Shown one piece after another: positions 11,997 to 21,990 of a stretch of DNA of 53,021 nucleotides (position 1 is its first letter; every line of letters starts with the position of its first letter). The stretch is taken from the NCBI GenBank assembly GCA_902651635.1, contig CACRSC010000043.1, positions 184,392-237,412 of the forward strand, given 5' to 3'. Source of the stretch: Mastigamoeba balamuthi. Taxonomy: Eukaryota > Evosea > Mastigamoebida > Mastigamoebidae. The notes under the pieces were generated by a model, which was not told the origin of the DNA, did not search any database, and was given only the letters and a program-made list of their open reading frames with translations. The translations under genes and the position numbers were made by a program.

Positions 11997-14900
11997 ATGC
12001 TGGCGTGGCAGCGCTCGGCGTTTGTGGAGCTGCTCGAGCAGGACGGGCTCCTCGTGGCCTCGCGCGGCCTGGGCACCATCGACGTGGCCCTGGCGCTGCT
12101 GCGCGCGGCGGCGGCGAACGGGGGCGCCGTGCTGGTCCTCAACGCCACGACGAGCGAGCAGACCCTCCTCTGCGAACGCCTCGCCCTCGACCCCAGCGCC
12201 ACGTCACCCCACGTCCTCACGGCCGACGTCGCCGCCAAGGACAGGTCACTCTCCCACCCCAGCGGCAGCTTGGGCTCCGTCGACCTCCCACACATCCTTG
12301 GCGCAGCTGCGGCTGGGCGTGTGCTGACGTGGCGTCGCCTCACAACAGGCTGGGGATGTACCGCAAAGGGGGAGTGTTCTTTGCGAGCTCGAGAATCCTG
12401 ATAGTGGACCTGCTCTGCGGCAGAGTGCCAGCGCACAACGTCACTGGATTCCTGGTCCTGCACGCGGACAAGTGCGCCAGCCCACCCCACGGGTGGCCAA
12501 GCCGCGGCGTCCCTCCGGTGTTCTGAGGCAGCGCGGGGCGCGCAGGGTGACGGAGGACAGCACAGAGGCGTTCATACTGAGGGTCTGGCGCAGCGCCAAC
12601 AAGGAGGGCTTCATCAAGGCCGTCACAGAGGACGCGGTGGCCCTCACGAGGGGCTACGCGAGGGCCGAGCGTCTGCTGCGCGCGCTGCACGTGCAGAGGC
12701 TGCACCTGTGGCCGAGGTTCCGCTCGGACGTGCAGCGGGACCTCGAGGCGCGGCCCCCGGACGTCGTGCAGCTCGCGGTCTCGATGACGCCGCACATGCG
12801 CGCAGCGCACTCGGCCGTCACGGAGCTCGTCCGCATGATCGTCAAGGAGATAGCGGCGGCCCAGGGCCTGACGCCGCAGTCGCTGGTCGGCGACGACGAC
12901 AAGTCGATGCTGACGGGCGCGGACATGAAGGGTGCGGCCGCCCCGTGACTCAACGCAGGCATTTCCCGGTTTCCTCCAACAACAGCCGCGGCCCGCAGTG
13001 AGGGCAGCGCTGGAGCCCGTGTGGAACAAAGTGGGGCCGAGGGCCAGGCAGCTGACAGGCGACCTCGCGAGCCTGCGCAAGCTGCTGTCTGCGCTGACGC
13101 AGTACGACTGCGTCTCGTTCCTCGAGTACGTCGAGATGCTCGAGCAGGCGCACTTCAGCAGGCAGGGCGGCACCTACTCTGTCTGGCTCTTCACCCCCGC
13201 AGCAGAGGCCCTCTTCAAGGCGGCCCGCGCGCGCGTGTACTCCAAGGCCAGGTCGCAGCAGCAGGTCCTGCAGCTGCAGAGGCCCGCCAACGCCGGGGAG
13301 CAGCCCAGGCCGGTCGTCGTGATCAGCCCCGTGCTGGAGGAGAACCCCAAGTGGGTGCTGCTGCTCCAGGTGCTGCAGGAGATCGAGGCCGAGGACGCGG
13401 CCAACCCAGCAAGTTGCCCACCGCCTCCCCCTGGATTCGGATTCCGAGATTTCTGAATCTCCGTGCCTCCCCCTGCTGTGCTCACTGCTGTGTGGCGAAC
13501 CGGACGCAGCGGGCGGGCCTGGGAGGGTCGTGGTGGTGGTCAAGGACGACAGGGTCGTTGGCCAGCTACAGCAGTACCTGGCGAACGGGGCCAGGAGCTT
13601 CCTTCGCGACCGCCTGTCGCGCTATATCTCCAAGCGCGAGGAGCTGTGTGACGCCATTAACCCCCTCTTTGCGTGGCACTGAGTTCCCGTGCCACGCAGC
13701 AAATCAATGGCCAGGGAGAAGCCGCGGCGACGGAGCACAGGCTCCACCAGAGCGCGAGGACGGAAAGCCGCTGGCGAGCGCGCCAACCCCCTGCAGCAGA
13801 GCGTCCTGATGATGCTGCAGGACCCCCCGCTGGCTGCTGCTGCTGCTGCCCCGCCAGCGCCTGTGGCCGCCGCAGCCGCAGCCGCAGCAGCGGCACCTCC
13901 ACCGCCAGCCCAGGATCCCGCCGAGGCCAAAACCAAGCTGGAGCCAGACGCGGGCGAGCCACAGGCTGCGTGCGGGGACCAGTGGCCCGAGCACGCTGTG
14001 CAGGGCGACCCCGTGGAGAACTTCAACGAGTGGTACGGCCTGCTGCCGGCGCCGTACGTGGCGTTCCACTCGCTGGCCAGCACGGGGTCGCTGCTGCCGC
14101 TGCTCGAGAGCGCGCGGCCCAAGTACATTGTGCTCTACGACGCGCACCTGTCGTCTGTCCGCGAGGCCGAGACGTTCAAGGCGGCGAACCCGGGGTTCCC
14201 CCTGCGCGTGTACTTTCTGCAGTACGAGGACTCGCTCGACGAGTACAAGTTCCACGCGGCCATCGGCAGGGAGGTGCAGGCCTTCGAGAGGCTCATTGAC
14301 ACCAAGGCCGTGCGCCCCCCCTGCTCCAAGCGGCCCCTGCACAGCTGCTCACTGGATCCCACTTGCCCCGCTGGCGGGACGCAACGAAGACGATGGTGAT
14401 ACCCAGGGACGAGGACGTGGAGGTGCCCGACTCGGCGCCCCCGCGCCCTCCGGACGAGAGCGCGAGACACGGCGGCATCGTGTCGCTCCCGCCCTCGAAC
14501 CGCCTGGTGCTCCCCCCGCTGCTGTGGTGCTCCCTCCACGCGGCCGTGCTGGCTGCTCACGGGGGGAGAGAGGGCAGGTGCTGGTGGACCTGAGGGAGTT
14601 CAGGAGCAGCCTGCCGTCGATGCTGCACCAGCGCGGGATGAGGGTGAGGCCCACGCACCTCGAGGTGGGCGACTACATCCTCTCGCACGGCGTCGCTGTC
14701 GAGCGCAAGTCGCTCTCGGACCTCATCGGCTCGCTCAAGAGCGGCCGCCTGTCCGTCGCGCTCTCCCCTGCCCTCCGTCAGGCAGCTCAGAGTGCGGCCG
14801 CAGGTACTCGCAGGCAGAGGCCATGTGCAAGGCCTACAAGGTGCCCGTGCTCCTCATCGAGTGGCACTCGAACGAGGCCTTCGAGATGCCCGAAGAGGCC

Positions 14901-15467
14901 TCGCCCAAGAGCCCCACGGAGCGCGTCAGCGAGCGCACCGCAAGATCCAAGGCACGGGCGCTGCCGAGCACGCCATACTTGCATACACACGCGCACGCTG
15001 ACTACGCGTGCAGCTGGTGCTGCTGACGTTGCACTTCCCGCGGCTGCGCATCGTGTGGTCGAGGAGCCCCGCGACGTCGGCGGAGCTGTTCGAGAAGCTC
15101 AAGGAGGGCCGCATGGAGCCCGACCCGGATGCGCTGCCCAAGACGGACGACGATGAGGACAGCGAGGTCTCGGCAAACCACACGGCTCAGGCACGCGAGC
15201 GAGAGAGGGCGCCGCAGGGAGCGCAGACCTCTGCCCTCCTCTCCCCGAGACGTCTGATGTGTCTGCCTGCAGGAGATGCTGCAGAAGATGCCCGGGGTCA
15301 CGTCGAGGAACTGGAGGAACGCAGTGACAGAGGGGATGTCGCTGAGCCGCATGGCTGGCATGAGCGAGAAGGAGCTCGCGGGTGTGCTTAAGAACGAGGT
15401 GTCTGCACGCACTCTGTACGCGTTCCTCAACAAGAAGGCCGTGGTCGAAAAGGGCGACGACGACTGA
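11997..15467 (+). CDS. XPF: XPF/ERCC4 structure-specific DNA repair endonuclease
   Basis: Eleven exons: 11997-12244, 12349-12471, 12546-12931, 12999-13412, 13510-13645, 13700-14309, 14390-14506, 14578-14750, 14804-14951, 15014-15166 and 15273-15467. They sum to 2703 nt, giving 900 aa, close to human XPF. The N-terminal inactive helicase-like region keeps [29 protein letters not shown] and SMTP. The nuclease domain has [20 protein letters not shown] and the catalytic [12 protein letters not shown] (ERKx3D). The C-terminal tandem HhH region begins KMPGV. With ERCC1 it cuts 5' of lesions in nucleotide excision and crosslink repair (family knowledge). A spacer-like Ala/Pro/Gln-rich stretch is inserted near 13840-13920. 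The intron at 14952-15013 starts with GC rather than GT. Confidence 0.96.
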
Positions 15468-16686
15468 CAGTCTCGGGGCCGCGTCACCAAAGGCGCATGC
15501 CACATTGCTGCGCCACATGCGGTGAGACCAACGCGTCAGTGCCAGCCGTTACGACCTGGCTGAAGCCAGATATGCGCTTTGCACAGTGAAACAAGGGTGC
15601 TGTTCATCACGTGACCGAGAAGACACCTGTCCATTTGGCCTCACTTGCTGGGCGGAGCAAGGGGAATTTTCATTCTGGCAGGATGGGGATGAACAGCTTG
15701 ACAATGGCTAGGTGCGCGCGAGCACGAACGGCGCAGGTGCAGGGAGTGTTCAAGGCCAAGTGTGCGATGCATAAAGCAGCAGCGGATTCGTCAATAATGA
15801 TCGGCTTTGTGAAACCAAGGCCGTGTAGAGTGGGACACGGGACTGACACATTCTGGGGATCGGTGAATTTGTTTGGTGAGAACTGCGCGCGTTCCGACGA
15901 GGAAACGTTGTCCTCAGACCTGCAAGGCCGACCCAGACGAGTACAGAGCCGTGAACTACCGTGCCTCGCCAAGGGGTCTGCTCTCCTGAGGTCCATGATG
16001 CACCCCGCACAGTGGTGCAACCAACATTTCCTCCCGCTCCTCTTCACCCACAAAAAAGAATCACAACGGTTGTTCCAACCCGCGCTATTAGATCACCGTG
16101 AACCTGGCTGCAGGAGCGCCCCTGACCGCGCACCATATCTCTCTGTGCGCTATTGAGGGCGAGGTGTGCGTACCAGGGCCCGTCGTCACAAGTAGTCCCC
16201 GTTGTTGCAACTACTACCTTTTGCTTCCGAAGACGTGCACTTCTCTTGCTCGCTGGCGAGGGTCGACACGGCAGTCCCCTCCGCCCGTCCCGCATGTTGT
16301 GCCCAGCCCAGGCTCGGCGCATCACGCCTCTGGCGTCCGGAGTTCTGTGTCTGCAGTCCAAGGTAACCAACCGCTCAACCGCTTCTTGACAAGGGGGCGA
16401 GGACCAGGGTTATGTGGAAAAGGGAAAAACCGGTGCGCAAGAAAAAAACGCGCAAAATCAGTCGTTTTTGACGCACAGGAGTACCACGTTCCTGGGGGAA
16501 ATCGGGAAAACGCAGCAAATAGGTGCATAGCAGTTTGGATGATGCAGAAAAACGCGTGTTCCAACAGGATTTCCTAACCGCAAATTCCTGAACGACCTCC
16601 GAGCGTGCAAACAGTCCCGGTCATTTTCGTTCTACTTCTCGTGAGTGTTGAACACCAGAAAGGCCTCCCTGCAACCACCTGCACCC
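15468..16686. other. intergenic region, no gene seen
   Basis: About 1.2 kb of lower coding potential between XPF and the second phosphatase gene. I see no conserved protein or RNA motif. It presumably carries the promoter of the downstream gene. Confidence 0.5.
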
Positions 16687-18116
16687 ATGTCTCCCATCGC
16701 GCTGTTCGCTGCCGTTCTCCTGTGCTCGGTGGCGCTGGCCGCTGACCTCTCGCAGTACTTCGGCACCGCGCGGCCCTACGTCTACAACGACGGCCTCCCG
16801 CAGGCCCCGCTCTCCGGGTGCTCCGTCTCGGGCGTCTACTACGTCTCGCGCCACGGCTCGCGCTACCCGACGAGCGGCAAGATCAAGAAGGAGGTCGAGC
16901 TGGCGACGTTTGTGCACAACTACAAGGTCAAGAGCAGCTTCAAGTGGATGAAGGACTGGAACCCGCAGTTCACCCAGGAGTACGAGGGCATGCTCTCCAA
17001 GCTCGGCGCCAAGGACCTCACGGCCATCGGCACGCGCTTCGGCAAGAACTACAAGGACCTCCTGTTCCCCTACACCACCAACGCGGTCGTCACCAAGTGC
17101 ACCGGGGTGCGCGCATTCCGCACACCCGAATTCGCATTCCCTGCGCTCACCGGTTTTTGCGCCGTTTTCTCTCTCAGGTTCCGAGGACTGCGCAGACCGC
17201 CGCGGCGTTCACGGTGGGCGCGATGGGCATGGACGCGTGGATGCAGACGCCGTGGGTGGCCGTGTCCGAGAGCAAGACCAACGACAGGGTCCTGCGCTTC
17301 TTCGACGCCTGCGACAAGTACATCACGCGGGTCGACAAGAACAAGAGCGTCACGGCCGAGAAGGACACGTGGCTGGCGCAGGTCGCCCCCGGGATCGCCA
17401 AGAAGATCGCCAAGATGACGGGCCTGCCCGAGGACGAGATGTCGTCGCAGGGCATGGTGTCGCGCATGTGGGACACGTGCACGTTCGAGCAGACGGTCCT
17501 CGGCAGGTCCGACTGGTGCTCGGTCTTCGACAAGGAGGACGCCAAGCTGCTCGAGTTCGGCGAGGACCTCGACAAGTACTACACCTCGGGCTACGGCATC
17601 CCCGTCTCGTACAAGATCGCCGCGCCGCTGGTGCAGGACATCTTCAAGTACACCGACGCCGTCGTCGCCGGGACCGAGGGCACTCCGAGGGCCAAGCTCA
17701 TGTTCGCGCACGCCGAGACGATGCTGCCCCTCAAGGCCATCCTGGGCATGCACAAGGACGCCAAGCCGCTGACGGCCGCGTGGACCGAGGCCGAGAGGGA
17801 TGCGCGCAAGTGGCGCAACTCGGAGATCTCGACGATGGCGACCAACCTCGCCTTTGTCGTCTCCAAGTGCTCGTCGGGTGAGCACCAGATCCAGATGCTC
17901 GAGAGCGAGACGCCCGTCGACTTCCCCAACGTCCAGGGCTGCAAGAAGAACTGGTGCCCGCTCTCCGCGGTCAAGGCGTCGTACAGCGAGGCCCTCAACG
18001 CCAAGTTCGAGAGCCTCTGCTCGTCGACCGGGCAGGCCGACGACGACTCGTTCAGGGGCGCCGGCTCGCGTGTCGTTGCCTCTGCGCTCGTCCTCGCGGC
18101 CCTGCTCGCGCTGTGA
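16687..18116 (+). CDS. MINPP1: MINPP-type histidine phosphatase, copy B, with C-terminal hydrophobic tail
   Basis: Two exons, 16687-17106 and 17178-18116, with a 71-nt intron at the same position and phase as in copy A (323-1856); product 452 aa. Signal peptide at residues 1-18, RHGSRYPT near residue 50, HAET in exon two. The two copies are alike along their length apart from the ends. After the shared domain copy B adds about 30 residues: a polar Ser/Asp stretch, then a hydrophobic tail ending at the C-terminus with no charged residues after it. That is the pattern of a GPI-anchor signal. So copy B may be held at the cell surface while copy A is released. This is inference from sequence shape. 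The 71-nt versus 256-nt introns indicate the duplication is not recent. Confidence 0.93.
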
Positions 18117-18732
18117 GGAGAGGGAGCCCGTGGCCCGTGACACGTTTGTTTGTAGCTACCCCTCCCGGGCGGCGATGAGCCCCAAATGGCTGGCTCTCGC
18201 CCTCTTCTTGAGGTGTCACGCGCCACACGACAAGATCAATCGGCAACACAGTTCAACGCGAAGAGCACCACTGCTGTCTTTGTTTGCCACTTGTTGGAGC
18301 AACCGCTCTCACCACCTGGTAGACTTCTTCAGAGAATAGCCAATCACCCAGAGTGCACCAGTGAAGCCATCCATCCTCACAGTTTCGGCGGGATCGTTTT
18401 TGCAGTTCCGAAGCACTGCGGCAGGTGGGCTGTGGGCAGAGCTGTTGCCGGTTGAAAAGCTTGATATGGCAACGAATCCAGCCTGCCCGGGGTCTCGCTC
18501 CCCTTCGCTCTCCAAAGACGGCTAGGGGTGGTCTGTTTCTGTTCTGTTCTTGATGTGGCAACGAGTCATCCCCATAGATCGGGAAATAATCCCCTCTGAA
18601 GTTACGTGGTACCACGTCACCATCCCTACCGGCATCAGCTCTGGCTGGGGTGCCGAGAGATCTCAGGGTTGCGAATCTCCAAATATCCCGGGGTGTTGCT
18701 TGCAATCTCCTCTGCCCGATCCGCTCGGTACG
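18117..18732. other. intergenic region, no gene seen
   Basis: An open frame runs into the E1-like gene from 18550, but its codons do not show the G/C-ending bias seen after 18733, so I treat it as 5' UTR. No other feature was found. Confidence 0.45.
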
Positions 18733-19902
18733 ATGCTCAAGCGAGAGCTGCCCGCAGAGGTCCCGGGGGACGTGTTCGACCGCCAGCGGTGCCTGCTGGG
18801 CTGGGACCAGCCCCTCGTCGAGCGCCAGCGGGCCCTGGTGCTGGGCTGCGGGGCCATCGGCTGCTCGGTGGCCCTGACGCTCGCCCGCCTGGGCGTCGGC
18901 GCCCTCGTCCTCGTCGACAGGGACGCCGTCGAGCCCTCCAACCTCAACCGCCAGCTCCTCTTCGCCCCCGCCGACGTCGGCAGGCCCAAGGCTGACGCCG
19001 CCGCAGACACCCTCCGCCGCTCCCACGTCATCGGTGCGTCAGGGATTTGGTCATAATCAACAGAGGGTTCAGAACAATCTCGTCGTTTCTCGTCGTTTAT
19101 GCGTCATCTGATTCCCTTCTGACGGGCTTTCGGGCTTTTTTTCCAACGCCTCTTGTGGGAGCACCACCCGTCTGTCGTCTTCCCGGCGGGCGCAAATGCA
19201 CATCTGCTGGGAACAGGAACACGTCACCTTTTTCCGTGCTAAAGGAAAAATCCCAGTGGGACGCGGTTTGTGAATTTCGAGGGTTTTTGACGTTGTGGTT
19301 GGACCAGGCAAGACCGAGGTCACGGCAGTGAATGTCGACGTGAGGCCCGGGTGGAGGCGCGTGGTGGAGCTGGCCAGGGCGTCGACGGTCGTCTTCAACG
19401 CGATCGACATCGGCGGGCAGTTCGACTACGCCGTGCTGATGCTCTGCCGCCACCTGGGCATCCCCTGCCTCAGCGGCTCCTCCTTCGGCCGCTGCTGGGT
19501 CGTCGAGAACTTCTCTGGCCGCAAGGTGCCGCCAGAGGACGCCCGGGGGCCTCCCGCTGCTCCGCTGACGGGCCCGAGACGCAGGGAGAGTCGTCGTTCA
19601 GCATCGAGAACCGCGAGGGAGACCCGGAGGTGTTCGCGAGGCTGACGCCGGAGCTGGTGGCGCAGTACGAGACGCTCGACTTTGTGAAGAGCGACGCCAA
19701 CCCGCCCACGAGGAGCATCGGGTCGAGCGTGCTGGTCGCGGGGCCCGCGGGCATCGCGGCCGTCTCGCAGTGGGTCTACGGGCTGCTGGGCGAGCAGATG
19801 CCCAACTACTCCAAGGTCAACGTCGCGCGCTTCTGGGACGCCAGCGACCTCATCGCGTGGCCCGCTCCCCGCAGCAGCGACCCCCAGGAGGCGCCCAAGT
19901 GA
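18733..19902 (+). CDS. ThiF/MoeB/E1-like adenylating protein
   Basis: Three exons, 18733-19033, 19308-19525 and 19585-19902, sum to 837 nt, giving 278 aa. The N-terminal Rossmann fold shows GCGAIGC (nucleotide loop), then a strand ending LVDRD, then SNLNRQ with the Arg that contacts ATP in this family, then GRPKA. The family activates the C-terminus of ubiquitin-like or sulfur-carrier proteins by adenylation. I do not see the paired CxxC zinc motifs of MoeB/UBA4. I also cannot point to a certain catalytic Cys (the Cys in IPCLSG is a candidate), so the partner protein is unknown. It is convergent with the LRR gene. The 274-nt first intron is long for this window. Confidence 0.8.
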
Positions 19903-20082
19903 ACGACACCGCTGCAGTGCTCCGCTGTGGGGCTGGGGTCTTATTCGCCTCGTGCTACTGGGGGTGGGGTCCACGTGAGAGGAGGTCCTGTCCCGTGCTA
20001 GCCTTCCACCTTCGCCCGTGGCCAAGTGGCGGTAGGGAATGCAGTGCTGCGCTTGTGAGTGTATTCGCATTTGGGTCGGAGG

Positions 20083-20120
20083 CCAAGTGAGCACGGGGTC
20101 CTTGTCCCGTGCTCACTTGG
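20083..20120. repeat. perfect 15-bp inverted repeat (hairpin) between convergent genes
   Basis: Arms CCAAGTGAGCACGGG (20083-20097) and its exact complement (20106-20120) flank an 8-nt loop. It lies in the 286-bp gap between the stop of the E1-like gene (19902) and the stop of the LRR gene (20189). Parts of the same words recur nearby around 19990 and 20023. Confidence 0.85.
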
Positions 20121-20188
20121 GGGGTGGTGCATTTAGACTACTAGCTTGCTTGTTTCCGTACGAACGCGTACACGGCACGGCCAGTGCC

Positions 20189-21005
20189 CTAGTCCAGGGC
20201 TTCCTCGTCCGAGGTCCAGTCGTCCTCCTTCTCCGCCGCCCTCTTCAGGATGGCCTCCTCCCTCTTCTTCCGCTGCCTCCTCTTGTTTCTGCTCAGCCTC
20301 AGCGTCAGATGCGCGCCGAATTGGTCAATTGAATTCGCTCCCCACCTCGTCTTGGCGGCGACGGCGGGCGCCGTGGGGGCGGCCACGGCCAGGCCCGTGT
20401 AGAGCCTCTCGGCCTCCTCCCTCTCGGCGCTGGTGACCGGCGCGTCGTCGAGCTGAACGAGCGCCGGCAGCCTGCTGACGACGTAGGCGCGGTAGTCTGC
20501 GTACTGCCGCGCCGTGCCCCCCGTGAAGTAGTTGGGGCACGCGGGGTTCCTCAGCAGGCTCAGCTGCGTCAGGTTCGGCGCGCTCTCGGCCAGCTTGTCG
20601 ATGAACAGCGGCAGGTTCGCTATCTTGAGGAGGGGAGGGGAAGGGAGGGGCGTGTGAGAGCCTTGCAGAGGTGGTGGTGGTGTTCTGCTGCTGCTGCTGC
20701 TGGGCCCACTTGGTTGCTGTTGAGCCACAGAGTGCGCAGCGTCTCTGTGCGGGGGAACGTCGTGTGCGACGTGATCCGGTTGCCGTCCAGGACGACCGTC
20801 CGCAGCGCCGCGAACCTGCGCAGGAACGACACGTCCGACACCTCGTTGTGGCTCATGTCCAGCTCCCTGGAGGGAACCGTTGTTGGTGTCCGAACAGAAC
20901 AGAAGAGGGCGCTGCTGGTGCGCACTCGGTTGTCGCGAAGGCCGACTTCGGCAGGGAGGGGAGGGCGGCCAGGTCTCTGAACGCAAGGTCCACTCGCTTG
21001 GCCAT
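20189..21005 (-). CDS. small leucine-rich repeat protein, LRMDA-like
   Basis: Three exons, 21005-20926, 20866-20710 and 20623-20189, sum to 672 nt, giving 223 aa. Four LRR units are visible: EELDMSHNEVSD, LRTVVLDGNRITS, LRTLWLNSNQIAN (spanning an intron) and LTQLSLLRNPACP. A capping segment follows with YFTGGTARQYADYRAYVVSRLP and LDD. The C-terminal tail is highly charged (KRRQRKKREE, then acidic). From memory the capping segment most resembles the LRMDA group (leucine-rich melanocyte differentiation-associated); I hold this loosely. Such proteins act as binding scaffolds. An in-frame ATG at 21044 is possible, but the repeat pattern starts at 21005. The gene is the last of a minus-strand cluster. 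Confidence 0.82.
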
Positions 21006-21169
21006 CGTCTCCGGCGACCGCAGCCCTCGCGAGCAACTCAGCACGCGGACAACGCTGGGATCCCCGTGGTGTGGGATTCACCCCCTCACGAGATATTTTT
21101 CCCGGGGCGAAGATTCGCGGATTGCATTTGTGCTCTGGTTCCTCATTGCTTTGTGGGGTAAGGGGTTGT

Positions 21170-21682
21170 CTACTGGGCCAGCGGCTCCTCCTCGTCGTAC
21201 TCCATCAGCGCGGGGTTCATGGTCTGCCGAGGGGGAGGGGATGGGTTGGCCCGGTGGGCGAGGGGTGGGAGGGAGGGGCTGCGGACCCTGAGATCAAGGA
21301 CTGCGGCCTCGAGAGAGCAGCAGAACACAATGCCGAAGATCGTCAGGACCCCCACGCACACGCCGCCCGCGATAAGCGCCGCAGACCCGCCGACCTCGTG
21401 GCCCCTGAAGTTCAGGTCTTTCATAATGAAACGGGCCAGCTTGGGGAGGCGTGGGCGGTCAGTAGAGGGCTGGGCGGCTGGACGGCTGGGCTGCTGGACG
21501 AAGGAGGGGGGGGGGGCAGCACTCACTTCGTCGCTCGAGGCCTCGTCCTTGGTAATGAGCACGAGGATGCCGAGGGCGACGCCGGCCAGCGACGCTACGC
21601 CAAACGCTATCCCCCACACGATGATTATCGTGAAGCGGCACAGCTGCGTCGCGCACGAGCACCCGCGCAGGCACCTCTGCAT
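21170..21682 (-). CDS. small two-TM membrane protein, unrecognised
   Basis: Likely three exons, 21682-21527, 21439-21287 and 21223-21170, giving 120 aa. Both introns have lengths divisible by three and no in-frame stop. The frame therefore stays open through them, and an unspliced 170-aa version cannot be excluded. I prefer splicing because the first donor is a perfect GTGAGT and the intervening sequence is a C-rich tract. A Cys-rich start (MQRCLRGCSC) precedes one hydrophobic helix (about residues 17-44). A second (about 66-92) follows, with a short acidic tail (EYDEEEP). I do not recognise a family. It lies between the LRR and GOST-like genes on the same strand. Confidence 0.65.
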   Translation of the reverse strand: MQRCLRGCSCATQLCRFTIIIVWGIAFGVASLAGVALGILVLITKDEASSDEVSAAPPPSFVQQPSRPAAQPSTDRPRLPKLARFIMKDLNFRGHEVGGSAALIAGGVCVGVLTIFGIVFCCSLEAAVLDLRVRSPSLPPLAHRANPSPPPRQTMNPALMEYDEEEPLAQ

Positions 21683-21990
21683 TGTAGGGGTTTGCGTGTT
21701 TGCAAAAAATGGTCCTTTTCCTCTTTCATCGAAATCCACGGCACCATTACATCACGATACACATAAAATTGAAATCAACACCGACGTGTCGGGGTCGTTC
21801 CCGGTTGCATTCAGAGCGTGGCGGTGACCGCCCATAAATGAGTGTATTATTCGTATTCTGCGTGTGTGGTGGTGCAATTGCTTTCCGGCTGTGCGTGGGT
21901 TGGCCGCGATGCTATCAATCGCCGTCGCGCGCCCGCTGCGTTGAGGAGGAGGATTTGCATGCGCATTAAATGAGAGCGAAGCCAAGTGTG

